A DNA stretch of 35,188 nucleotides from Sphingomonadaceae bacterium (GTDB lineage Bacteria > Pseudomonadota > Alphaproteobacteria > Sphingomonadales > Sphingomonadaceae), in contig JAHDBR010000019.1 in NCBI GenBank assembly GCA_020630295.1, positions 5,308-40,495 on the forward strand. The letters are read 5' to 3'. A program made the translations under genes and the position numbers. This document shows positions 6,630-14,090 of the stretch, one piece after another (within the stretch, counting starts at the first letter, position 1; the number at the start of each line of letters is the position of its first letter). The notes below the pieces were generated by a model. The model was not told the DNA's origin and did no database searches. It worked only from the letters and a program-made list of their open reading frames with translations.

Positions 6630-7601
6630 TCAGTTGCTGGCGGCCTTACGCCAAACCGGCCCGTTTATGGTGCGTCCGCTATTTTCCAGCTGGTCAAGCA
6701 CGCCATTATCTTCGGCGAGGATTCTTAGCGGCACCACCGCCAGCGTCGTGCCATCCGCCTGTGCGGCAGTGGTAATCGCATCGACCCACTGACCTCTTAA
6801 TTCACCGCCAACCTCGTCATCCGCCCACGGCCAGCAGCGGCCTAGCGCAATTTCCAGAGGGTTTTCCATAACCGCGGGGATGCGCGATGCCGTCCAATCT
6901 GCACCGCGCCGTGCGATAATCTCTTCCCCTTGTTCGGTCGCCTCCATCGCGGCATCGAGGCAGGGCAGATGCGATTCCGGCGGCGCTTCGGCCAGACTGT
7001 CGAGCAGGTCTTCACCGCGCACTGTTCCTACCGGTTCGCGCGGCACATCCGCCTTCCGTGCGGCTTTCTTGACCACGTCGGTTGCATCCTTGCCGGTGTC
7101 GCGAGTGAAACCAAGCCGCCGTGCAAGCAAATCAAACGACGTCATAAGAAAGCTGCGGCGCGAATAATCCTTGTCATAGCGTTCTTCCAGCGCCTCCAAA
7201 CGGGCGCTGCGTTCGCTATCGAGAAAATCATCGGCCACGGTGCCTTTGGGCAGCTTGGTCAGTTTACCGCCCGCAAAGATCATCCGCAAAATATCACCCG
7301 GCGATACTTTGGGTTTGATGCCAAGGATCACCCGGTCCGCTTCGCCGGTGGCTTCTTCCAGCAGGTCCGGGAACCATTCCGTCGATTTCGGAACCGCCGC
7401 AATCTCGCCAACCAGAATGACGGCACCATTTGGTGTATAAATCGTCCACATCGGCGCGCCTGACCGCTGGGCCTTGACGACGATGATGTTGTCCGCAGCC
7501 GCGCTGCTGGCCGCCTGCCCGCCGCCCACTTCATGCGCATATAAAGGTCCACTGGCAGCCAATGCGGCCGCCGTAAGAAAGCCGGAAAGCCGCAATCTCA
7601 C
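6630..7601 (-). CDS. TraB/GumN-like exported protein with degenerate motifs
   Basis: 323 residues starting at a GTG (7601) that overlaps the nadB stop as GTGA, the classic coupled arrangement; the much longer open frame upstream lies antisense-free within nadB and is not credible. It begins with a Sec-type signal (MRLRLSGFLTAAALAASGPLYA), so it is probably periplasmic. Overall form fits the TraB/GumN family: WTIYTPNGAVILVGEI near the start, a long helical middle and a C-terminal motif with LAVVPLRILAEDNGVLDQL. In typical members the first motif is GTxH and is followed by a Glu-containing LEID-like strand; here these read GEIA and LGIK, so the family His and Glu are missing. It may be a non-catalytic relative. 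Family assignment is from overall pattern only. Confidence 0.65.
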   Translation of the reverse strand: MRLRLSGFLTAAALAASGPLYAHEVGGGQAASSAAADNIIVVKAQRSGAPMWTIYTPNGAVILVGEIAAVPKSTEWFPDLLEEATGEADRVILGIKPKVSPGDILRMIFAGGKLTKLPKGTVADDFLDSERSARLEALEERYDKDYSRRSFLMTSFDLLARRLGFTRDTGKDATDVVKKAARKADVPREPVGTVRGEDLLDSLAEAPPESHLPCLDAAMEATEQGEEIIARRGADWTASRIPAVMENPLEIALGRCWPWADDEVGGELRGQWVDAITTAAQADGTTLAVVPLRILAEDNGVLDQLENSGRTINGPVWRKAASN

Positions 7602-9208
7602 GGCACCAAAACCGTATCGCGCGCAACGCTGTCCGTTTCGGGATAATCCAGCGTGTAATGCAGCCCGCGGCTTTCGTGCCGGTCTAATGCCGAATTGACG
7701 ATCAGCTCTGCCGATTGCAGCAGATTGCGCAGCTCGATCAAATCCGTGGTGACGCGGAAATGGCCGTAATAATCTTCGACTTCCTCTGTCAGCATCCGGA
7801 TGCGGTTGCGCGCGCGTTCCAGCCGTTTGGTGGTGCGCACGATGCCAACATAATTCCACATGAAGCGGCGGATTTCCGTCCAGTTTTGTTTAACCACCAC
7901 CTCTTCATCAGAATCAGTCACGCGGCTTTCGTCCCAATCCTTGATTACGGGCGGCTCCAGCAATTCATCCCACCGGCCCAGAATATCGCGCGCTGCCGCT
8001 TCGCCGAATACGAAACATTCGAGCAAGCTGTTGGAGGCAAGCCTGTTCGCGCCATGCAAGCCGCTTTCGGTTACTTCGCCCGCCGCCCACAGGCCCGGCA
8101 GATCGGTCCGCGCATCCAGCCCCACCAGCACCCCGCCGCACGTATAATGCTGCGCCGGAACGACCGGAATGGGGCCCTTGGTCATATCAATCCCCAGACC
8201 CATCAGCTTTTCGTGAATGGTGGGGAAGTGATGCGTCACAAAATCAGCCGGTTGGTGGCTGATATCCAGATGGACATAGTCGAGGCCGTACCGCTTGATC
8301 TGGTCATCAATCGCACGTGCCACCACATCGCGCGGGGCCAGCTCCATCCGCTCCGGATCATAATCCGCCATAAAACGGTGGCCTGTTTCCGGGTGCAGCA
8401 AATGCCCGCCCTCGCCGCGCACCGCCTCTGTAATCAGGAAGTTTTTGACCTCCAGATTATACAGACAAGTGGGATGGAATTGCATCATCTCCATATTGGA
8501 AACGCGCGCACCTGCCCGCCACGCCATTGCGATGCCGTCACCGGTTGCCCCCCGCGGGGCAGTGCTGAATTGATAGACCCGGCCTGCACCGCCTGCGGCC
8601 ATAATCGTGGCGCGGGCGGTATAAGTCTCCACCTCGCCGGTTTTCTGGTTAAGCGCATATGCGCCCCATACGCGCCCCGAACCGGAGTAATCCTGCGCAT
8701 TGCGTCCAGTAATCAGATCGACGCAGGCGCGGCCTGCCAGCATAGTGATATTGGGATTGGCGTTGGCCGCATTTAGCAGCGCTTCCTGCACCGCCCAACC
8801 GGTTGCATCGTCAACGTGCACAATCCGCCGGTGCGAATGCCCGCCTTCGCGGGTCAGGTGCAAATTGCCGCCTTTGCCGTCCAGCCCGTCCTGATTGAAC
8901 GGCACGCCCAGCTCGACCAGCCGCTCGATAGACCGCGGCGCGCGCTCGATCACAAATTCCACAGTTTCACGCCGGTTCAGTCCGGCGCCTGCAACCATCG
9001 TATCGCGAATGTGATTGTCGAACGTATCGCCAGCATCCAGCACTGCAGCGATGCCGCCCTGCGCCCATGCCGTAGAGCCGCCATCAAGCCCGCCCTTGGC
9101 AAGCACCAGAACCTTTTTATGCTCGGCTAAAGCCAGTGCAGCCGTCAGGCCCGCGGCACCGGAGCCGATGATCAATACGTCAAAATGTGCCTGTGCGTCG
9201 GTCATCAT
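7598..9208 (-). CDS. nadB: L-aspartate oxidase
   Basis: 536 residues (535 if the second ATG at 9205 is used, which has the better spacing from AGGAT). NadB oxidises L-aspartate to iminoaspartate with FAD, the first step of de novo NAD synthesis. Seen: N-terminal FAD-binding motif VLIIGSGAAGLTAAL (residues 12-26), the STAWAQGGIAAV loop, the HTRRI-type segment (GGHSHRRIVHVDD), MEMMQFHPT, PAQHYTCGGV with the catalytic-region His and Arg, and the GLHGANRLASNSLLE motif close to the C-terminal helical domain. Full length for the family. The gene sits in a tight minus-strand cluster: 10 bases after the ABM gene and overlapping the TraB-like gene. nadA and nadC, its usual neighbours, are absent from the window. 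Confidence 0.95.
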   Translation of the reverse strand: MMTDAQAHFDVLIIGSGAAGLTAALALAEHKKVLVLAKGGLDGGSTAWAQGGIAAVLDAGDTFDNHIRDTMVAGAGLNRRETVEFVIERAPRSIERLVELGVPFNQDGLDGKGGNLHLTREGGHSHRRIVHVDDATGWAVQEALLNAANANPNITMLAGRACVDLITGRNAQDYSGSGRVWGAYALNQKTGEVETYTARATIMAAGGAGRVYQFSTAPRGATGDGIAMAWRAGARVSNMEMMQFHPTCLYNLEVKNFLITEAVRGEGGHLLHPETGHRFMADYDPERMELAPRDVVARAIDDQIKRYGLDYVHLDISHQPADFVTHHFPTIHEKLMGLGIDMTKGPIPVVPAQHYTCGGVLVGLDARTDLPGLWAAGEVTESGLHGANRLASNSLLECFVFGEAAARDILGRWDELLEPPVIKDWDESRVTDSDEEVVVKQNWTEIRRFMWNYVGIVRTTKRLERARNRIRMLTEEVEDYYGHFRVTTDLIELRNLLQSAELIVNSALDRHESRGLHYTLDYPETDSVARDTVLVP

Positions 9209-9218
9209 ATCCTGCCGT

Positions 9219-9518
9219 TCAGAGCTGCTTTGCCTTGCCGCCTTCGATCAATTGCAAATCGCGGTCATGGATGCCGAAGCGGTCCCAATTTTCACGCCAT
9301 TCGATCAGATGTTCGCTTTCAAAATGGGCATCAAGAGCCTCCTGATCGCGCCATATCTCGGTCACATGGATCAATCCAGGTTCGATAACATCTTCGGAAT
9401 AGGCATAGGAAATACAGCCATCTTCAGCCAGGCTAGCCTCGATCATTTCCTGCATAGCGTAGCGGGCTTCGTTCAGATTTTCCGCCGGCATCCGGACGGT
9501 TCCGATGATTAGCAACAT
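9219..9518 (-). CDS. Antibiotic biosynthesis monooxygenase (ABM) domain protein
   Basis: 99 residues forming a single ABM/YgiN-like ferredoxin-fold domain: MLLIIGTVRMPAEN, EMIEASLAEDGCISYAYSED, then IHVTEIWRDQEALDAHFES. The pattern of a GC-Y motif followed by E-W-D--AL--H is characteristic of small dimeric quinol monooxygenases and related proteins that need no cofactor. No signal peptide. Its ATG overlaps the stop of the ABC ATPase gene by one base (TGATG), so translation is probably coupled. Substrate unknown; many members act on quinols or polyketide-like compounds. Confidence 0.8.
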   Translation of the reverse strand: MLLIIGTVRMPAENLNEARYAMQEMIEASLAEDGCISYAYSEDVIEPGLIHVTEIWRDQEALDAHFESEHLIEWRENWDRFGIHDRDLQLIEGGKAKQL

Positions 9519-10468
9519 CAGGCGTTCTCCTGCTCGGTGCGGCTGGTCAGGCTGACAAACACATCTTCAAGATCGGCCTCCCGCGTAGTCACATCTTCCA
9601 CGATCAGACCTTTTTCCTGCAGTATCGCCAGCACTTGTCCGGCGGTCAGGCTGTCCTTGTTATAGGTCACTTCTACACCGCGTTCGCCAACCAGTTCGGT
9701 TTTGACAAAGGCATCATGGCTGGGCGGAGACGCAAGATCGGACCCGACCGTGACCGCAACGATTTTCTCGCGCGCCATATCCACCATTTCGCGGGTGGGT
9801 TTATTGGCGATCAGTTCGCCGTGATTGATAATCGCAACGCGGTCGCACAGCTGTTCCGCCTCTTCCAGATAATGTGTGGTCAGAACCACGGTCACACCAT
9901 CAGCATTTAATTGCTGCACCAGTTCCCATAATAGGCGGCGCAATTCCACATCGACGCCGGCGGTCGGCTCGTCCAGCACCAGAATTGGCGGAGAATGGAC
10001 CATCGCTTTTGCGATCAGCAGACGGCGTTTCATTCCGCCCGATAATGTTCGCGCATAGGCATCGCGCTTATCCGCCAGATGCACAGCTTTCAGCAATGCC
10101 TCGGAACGGCGCAGCGATTTCGCAATCCCGTAGAAACCCGCCTGATTTTCCAGCACCTCGTAAGGCGTGAAGAATGGATCGAACACAATTTCCTGCGGGA
10201 CAATCCCGATCGCCCGCTTCGCATTGCGGCGCTGCTCGTCAATGTCAAAGCCCCAAATTTGCGCGGTGCCGCTGGTTTTGGTGACCAGCCCGGCGAGGAT
10301 ATTGATGATCGTCGATTTACCCGCACCATTGGGGCCCAGCAGGCCGAAAATGCCGCCTTCCGGCACATCGAAGCTCACGCCTTTCAGCGCCAGCTTGCCC
10401 TCTTCACCGCCAATACCGGCATAGCGTTTTACGACATCATTGATCTGGATTGCAGGAGGATTGCTCAT
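9518..10468 (-). CDS. ABC-2-type transporter ATP-binding protein
   Basis: 316 residues from the ATG at 10468 (GGGCGG upstream); an upstream extension in frame is basic and lacks conservation features. One nucleotide-binding domain: Walker A LLGPNGAGKST (43-53), Q-loop VPQE, signature LSGGMKRRLLIAKA, Walker B ILVLDEPTAGVD and switch His in LTTHYLEEAEQLCD. After the domain comes a C-terminal extension of about 80 residues ending TREADLEDVFVSLT, typical of the YadG/CcmA-like drug and polysaccharide exporters. The partner permease (YadH-like) is not next to it; the next gene is the ABM protein. It either works with a permease encoded elsewhere or the permease was moved. Confidence 0.9.
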   Translation of the reverse strand: MSNPPAIQINDVVKRYAGIGGEEGKLALKGVSFDVPEGGIFGLLGPNGAGKSTIINILAGLVTKTSGTAQIWGFDIDEQRRNAKRAIGIVPQEIVFDPFFTPYEVLENQAGFYGIAKSLRRSEALLKAVHLADKRDAYARTLSGGMKRRLLIAKAMVHSPPILVLDEPTAGVDVELRRLLWELVQQLNADGVTVVLTTHYLEEAEQLCDRVAIINHGELIANKPTREMVDMAREKIVAVTVGSDLASPPSHDAFVKTELVGERGVEVTYNKDSLTAGQVLAILQEKGLIVEDVTTREADLEDVFVSLTSRTEQENA

Positions 10469-10550
10469 AGGCACCGCCCTAAGGCCGGAAACGCCATCGC
10501 GTAAAGAGAGAACGTGACGGCTTGGATGACTTGGGATAGTTATTTGCACG

Positions 10551-10820
10551 TTAACCATACTTTAGCGTGCAGGCATTATAGCGCGTGGCCATGACACAGA
10601 TCTTGCGCAAATTCGCCGCCCGTTTTGGCAAATCCTCTTTGGAAGCGGCCCGTCCTGCGGCTGTACACAGCACAATGCCGCATAATGTCGCTATGGCCGC
10701 AATTGGCGCGCCAATGCCGGAATTCCTGTAACCGGCCTTGCCATGGCGCAGGCCTTGTGCGCCCGTACCCACATCGTTTGACTTGCGCAGCGCGCCGTTG
10801 CCAATTATCGGCAAGCGCAT
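10551..10820 (-). CDS. Possible small exported or membrane protein, 89 residues
   Basis: A short open frame opposite and divergent to the zinc-finger gene; the two ATGs share the CATG at 10818-10821. In favour: a very good Shine-Dalgarno (GGCGGAG, GGAG with 8-base spacing), a codon choice like that of the neighbours (GGC, GCG, CTG, AAG), and a hydrophobic segment at about residues 37-52 (IGAPIAAIATLCGIVL) followed by a charged tail with two Cys and the ending YNACTLKYG. Against: no recognised family and a less typical N-terminus. It fills most of an otherwise empty 350-base interval upstream of the ABC ATPase gene. Treat as a candidate. Confidence 0.4.
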   Translation of the reverse strand: MRLPIIGNGALRKSNDVGTGAQGLRHGKAGYRNSGIGAPIAAIATLCGIVLCTAAGRAASKEDLPKRAANLRKICVMATRYNACTLKYG

Positions 10821-11079
10821 GAGCACATCTCCGCCAGAAATCCTCAAAGTCGATACGCGCCGCGTGGCGTGTGACGGTGCCACCGCCATTCGCGGAGGCG
10901 ACAATTTCCGTCCTGCAGCTTTGGGCCATCCCAAAGTCTATCTGGAAATCGACGAGCACGGCTATGTCGATTGCGGATATTGCGATCGCCGCTTCGTGCT
11001 GGAAGGCGGCCCGGCAGACGGCGCAGACCAGAGCAGTTTGAAAGACATATCGGAAGGCGGCGATCCTGGTCACCGCTGA
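10819..11079 (+). CDS. Zinc-finger (zf-CHCC) domain protein
   Basis: 86 residues. The core reads RVACDGATAIRGG, GHPKVYLEID, then VDCGYCDRRFVLEGG, which is the zf-CHCC pattern: Cys, His, then CxxC as zinc ligands. Relatives include the mitochondrial complex I subunit NDUFS6 and short alphaproteobacterial proteins of the same length, so a role as a complex I accessory or assembly protein is possible but not shown. Start at 10819 chosen because the frame upstream is basic and unlike the family. Shine-Dalgarno is weak. It precedes tldD by 78 bases on the same strand. Confidence 0.8.
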   Translation: MSTSPPEILKVDTRRVACDGATAIRGGDNFRPAALGHPKVYLEIDEHGYVDCGYCDRRFVLEGGPADGADQSSLKDISEGGDPGHR

Positions 11080-11108
11080 TCGTGCCCGTGGGTAGCTGCG
11101 AAGTCGCG

Positions 11109-11134
11109 TGACTTTTGAATGCCTGACTTTTGAA
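11109..11134. repeat. Direct repeat TGACTTTTGAA upstream of tldD
   Basis: TGACTTTTGAA occurs twice, at 11109-11119 and 11124-11134, with a 15-bp period. The second copy provides part of the candidate -35 of tldD. It may be a tandem binding site or a small local duplication. Confidence 0.5.
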
Positions 11135-11150
11135 CGATAGCGCCCTATAT
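11123..11150 (+). promoter_or_regulatory. Putative tldD promoter, possibly giving a leaderless mRNA
   Basis: CTGACT (11123-11128), a 16-base spacer and CTATAT (11145-11150) form a fair sigma70-like promoter. The predicted start is at about 11157, next to the ATG at 11158, and no Shine-Dalgarno precedes that ATG. A leaderless transcript is therefore likely if this promoter is the one used. Confidence 0.35.
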
Positions 11151-11157
11151 CGGGTTG

Positions 11158-12582
11158 ATGACAACAACCGACCCGCGCTCACTGCTATACGCTGACAGCA
11201 AACTCACTCCCGATGATGCCCGCGCAATCACGGCAGAAACACTTGCCAGTTGCGACGATGGAGAGCTGTATTTGCAGCACAGCGTCACAGAGGCATTCAC
11301 CTTTGACGATGGCCGGCTGAAGACAGCGGATTACTCGCGCGATTCGGGCTTTGGTCTGCGCGGCGTTTCGGGCGAGATGACCGGCTTTGCCCATGCCAAT
11401 GACATCAGCGCCGCCGCGATCCGCCGCGCGGGCGAGACATTGCAATTACTTGATCCGGCCACGGGACAGACCACGCCTGCGCCGCGCCGCAGCAACCAAA
11501 AGCTATATACCGATGCCAGCCCGCTGGATGCAGTCCCGTTTGCAAAGAAGGTCGCTTTGCTGGAACAGATTGACAAGGTCGCGCGCGCGCGTGATCCGCG
11601 CGTGTCGCAGGTCACCGCTTCGCTCGCAGCCAGTTGGAACGTGGTCGAAATTATTCGCGCCGACGGGTTCCGTGCAACCGATATCCGCCCGCTGGTCCGC
11701 CTGAATGTATCAATAGTGGCCGAAGTGAACGGTCGCCGCGAACGCGGATCCTACGGATTTGGCGGACGTTATCTCTATGACCGCCTATTTGATGAAGATG
11801 CCTGCGCCCATGCCGTGGACGAGGCCGTGCGTCAGGCAATGGTCAATCTGGAAAGCGTCGATGCGCCAGCTGGAGAGATGCCGGTGCTGCTCGCGCCCGG
11901 TTGGCCCGGTATTATCCTGCACGAAGCAGTCGGGCACGGGCTGGAAGGCGATTTCAATCGCAAGGGCACCAGCGCTTTTTCAGGCAAAATTGGCGAGCGT
12001 GTTGCCGCACCGGGCGTGACCATTGTCGATGATGGCAGCATTGCCGACCGCCGGGGCTCCTTGTCCATTGACGATGAGGGAACGCCAACTGAGGAAACCG
12101 TCTTGATCGAAGATGGTATCTTAAAAGGATACATGCAGGACCGGCTCAATGCGCGACTGATGGGCGTGCAGCCCACGGGCAATGGCCGCCGCGAGAGTTA
12201 CCAGCACGCGCCAATGCCGCGCATGACCAACACATTTATGCGCGGCGGGCAGGATGATCCCGCAGAAATGCTTGCCGGAATGAAGAACGGAATTTTCGCG
12301 CAAGGGTTTGGCGGCGGACAGGTGGATATCGTCTCTGGCCGATTCACCTTCTCCTGCACCGAAGCCTATATGGTTGAGAACGGCAAATTGGGCGCGCCGA
12401 TTAAGGGCGCCACGCTGATCGGAGATGGCCCCAGCGTGCTGACCAAGGTGCAGGGCATCGGCAATGACATGGCGCTGGATGATGGCATCGGAATGTGCGG
12501 CAAAGGCGGGCAATCTGTACCTGCCGGTGTGGGACAGCCAACTTTGCTGGTAGGCGGACTAACCGTAGGCGGGACCGCTTAA
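11158..12582 (+). CDS. tldD: Metalloprotease subunit TldD
   Basis: 474 residues. TldD with its partner TldE (PmbA) forms a heterodimeric zinc protease that degrades unfolded peptides and processes some modified peptides. Seen: N-terminal domain with ELYLQHSVTEAFTFDDGRLK, the zinc motif HEAVGHGLEGD (H255, E256, H260, HExxxH), downstream GTSAFSGKIGERVAAPGVTI, SIDDEGTPTEET, RRESYQHAPMPRMTNT, and the C-terminal SGRFTFSCTEAYMVENGKLG with the conserved Cys ligand and GDGPSVL. Length is normal. The ATG at 11158 is used; a TTG one codon earlier is less likely. tldE is not in the window. The gene stands after the zinc-finger gene. Confidence 0.95.
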   Translation: MTTTDPRSLLYADSKLTPDDARAITAETLASCDDGELYLQHSVTEAFTFDDGRLKTADYSRDSGFGLRGVSGEMTGFAHANDISAAAIRRAGETLQLLDPATGQTTPAPRRSNQKLYTDASPLDAVPFAKKVALLEQIDKVARARDPRVSQVTASLAASWNVVEIIRADGFRATDIRPLVRLNVSIVAEVNGRRERGSYGFGGRYLYDRLFDEDACAHAVDEAVRQAMVNLESVDAPAGEMPVLLAPGWPGIILHEAVGHGLEGDFNRKGTSAFSGKIGERVAAPGVTIVDDGSIADRRGSLSIDDEGTPTEETVLIEDGILKGYMQDRLNARLMGVQPTGNGRRESYQHAPMPRMTNTFMRGGQDDPAEMLAGMKNGIFAQGFGGGQVDIVSGRFTFSCTEAYMVENGKLGAPIKGATLIGDGPSVLTKVQGIGNDMALDDGIGMCGKGGQSVPAGVGQPTLLVGGLTVGGTA

Positions 12583-12639
12583 ACCGGCATTCTGGCCGGA
12601 GTCAGGCACAGTTCACGTCTTTATGATATAGAGTTACGA

Positions 12640-13053
12640 ATGACCCGAAACCGCACCACACCCATCGCCCTGATCGCCGCCATCGCGGCTGCCGCTTTGC
12701 CGCTATCGGCCGCGGCCAAGGATAACGACAAGGGAGAGGCCGAGCTGGCCGAAATTCTGGAAGGCCGAGAGGCGGGTGAACCCGTTTCCTGTCTGACCCG
12801 CACCCAGCGTGACCGGATGCAGATTGTTGACCGGACTGCGCTGGTATTTCGCGATGGTAGAACAATCTACGTCAACCGGCCTACCGGCGTTCGGTTTCTG
12901 GATGATTTCGATGTGCCGGTATTTCGCATCTTTGGCGGCCAGCTTTGCCGGTCGGACCAGTTTGAAATGCGCAGCCGTGCCGGATCGTTTGCGGGACCCA
13001 CTTTGGTTCTCGGGGAGTTTGTACCCTATACCAAGATTGAAACGGACGGATAA
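12640..13053 (+). CDS. Exported hypothetical protein, paralogue 1
   Basis: 137 residues with a Sec signal peptide (MTRNRTTPIALIAAIAAAAL, cleavage after SAAA). The mature protein is about 110 residues with two Cys, in GEPVSCLT and GGQLCRSD, that could form a disulfide in the periplasm. It shares with the next gene the order LAEILEGREAGEP-C, IVDRTALVFRDGRTIYVN, FRIFGGQLC and LGEFVPYTK, so the two are tandem paralogues. I recognise the type as common and uncharacterised in Sphingomonadales. A TATGAT at 12622-12627 may be its -10; Shine-Dalgarno is weak. Confidence 0.75.
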   Translation: MTRNRTTPIALIAAIAAAALPLSAAAKDNDKGEAELAEILEGREAGEPVSCLTRTQRDRMQIVDRTALVFRDGRTIYVNRPTGVRFLDDFDVPVFRIFGGQLCRSDQFEMRSRAGSFAGPTLVLGEFVPYTKIETDG

Positions 13054-13097
13054 TGCCGCTGCGCCCGCCGCAGGATGATATGACAAGGAGTAGAGCC

Positions 13098-13505
13098 ATG
13101 AAACTTTCCAAGATAATCGCCGCACCGCTCGCCGCTGCTGCCCTTCTGGCCGCACCTTCCGCCTATGCGGACGATTCTACGGCGCCGACCAAAGGCGAAA
13201 TCAAGCTGGCCAAGATGCTCGAAGGCCGCGTAGCCGGTGAACCGCAAAATTGCATTCGCACACTACCGAACCTGAAGCTCACCATGATTGATGAAACTGC
13301 GCTGGTGTATAAAAGCGGGCGCACGCTCTATGTGAACATACCGAGCGATCCCGGTGCAATCGATAATGACGATACTCTGGTAACGCGCCGCTTTGGCAGC
13401 CGGCTTTGCAACACGACTATCGTAACAACGATCGACCGGTTCCACGGCGGATATACAGGCAATATTTTTCTCGGCCAGTTTGTCCCCTATCGCAAAGCAA
13501 GCTGA
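13098..13505 (+). CDS. Exported hypothetical protein, paralogue 2
   Basis: 135 residues from the ATG at 13098, which has a strong Shine-Dalgarno (AAGGAG, 13085-13090). Sec signal MKLSKIIAAPLAAAALLAAP with cleavage after SAYA. The mature part matches paralogue 1: LAKMLEGRVAGEP-C, MIDETALVYKSGRTLYVN, RRFGSRLC and LGQFVPYRK, with both Cys kept. The pair is separated by 44 bases and reads as one transcription unit, with the DUF924 gene starting 9 bases later. Function unknown; a small periplasmic protein stabilised by one disulfide is the best description. Confidence 0.8.
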   Translation: MKLSKIIAAPLAAAALLAAPSAYADDSTAPTKGEIKLAKMLEGRVAGEPQNCIRTLPNLKLTMIDETALVYKSGRTLYVNIPSDPGAIDNDDTLVTRRFGSRLCNTTIVTTIDRFHGGYTGNIFLGQFVPYRKAS

Positions 13506-13514
13506 TCGCGCCTG

Positions 13515-14066
13515 ATGGCCGAGGTTACGCCCACATGGGCGGCTGACTTGCTCGATGTGTGGTTTACGAAGCTGGACCAGAAAGACTGGTTTCGCGGCGG
13601 TGACGCTGTGGATGATCTGCTGCGAAGCAAGTTTTCCGGCACACTTGATCAGCAATCCGGCTGTCCCGCCAGCCATTTCCTGACTGATCCCCGCACCGCA
13701 CAAGCAGCCATTTTGCTGTTCGATCAGGTCCCGCGCAACATTCACCGTGACACGCCGAAAGCGTTTGCAACGGATCCGCTGGCACTGCGGATCGCGAAAG
13801 AGTTCATCGCCAGTGGATGGGACAAAGACTTAGCGGCTGCACAGCGGCAATTCGTAGCAATGCCGCTGATGCACAGTGAAAATCTGGCTGACCAGGATGC
13901 CAGCGTCGCCTATTTCAGCGCTCACTTACCTGAGAATCTATCATTTGCAGAGAACCACCACGATGCGATTGCCAGGTTTGGCCGCTTCCCGCATCGCAAC
14001 GATATTCTCGGCCGCCAAACCACTCCGGCAGAGGCGCAGGCCATTGCCGAAGGGCTTCGTTGGTAA
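13515..14066 (+). CDS. DUF924 family protein
   Basis: 183 residues, the normal length for DUF924. Family pattern seen: VLDVWF-like start (LLDVWFTKLDQKDWF), the segment AAILLFDQVPRNIHRDTPKAFATDPLAL, FVAMPLMHSENLADQD and the ending FGRFPHRNDILGRQTTPAE. It has the all-helical TPR-like fold reported for this family and no known biochemical role. No signal peptide. It begins 9 bases after the exported paralogue 2, so it is likely in the same transcript, and it converges with the nitronate monooxygenase gene. Confidence 0.9.
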   Translation: MAEVTPTWAADLLDVWFTKLDQKDWFRGGDAVDDLLRSKFSGTLDQQSGCPASHFLTDPRTAQAAILLFDQVPRNIHRDTPKAFATDPLALRIAKEFIASGWDKDLAAAQRQFVAMPLMHSENLADQDASVAYFSAHLPENLSFAENHHDAIARFGRFPHRNDILGRQTTPAEAQAIAEGLRW

Positions 14067-14090
14067 ACCGGTCAGGGCTGGTAAGCCCGA

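Noticed and set aside
7602-7859. Upstream extension of the TraB-like gene.
   Set aside because: It lies inside nadB in another frame; the signal peptide only makes sense with the GTG at 7601.
7715-8776. A 353-residue open frame on the plus strand.
   Set aside because: It lies wholly antisense to nadB, has no family signature, and long antisense frames are common opposite coding DNA with this codon bias.
14075-14088. Hairpin GGGCT-GGTA-AGCCC between convergent genes as a terminator.
   Set aside because: The stem is only 5 bp and no T-run follows on either strand.
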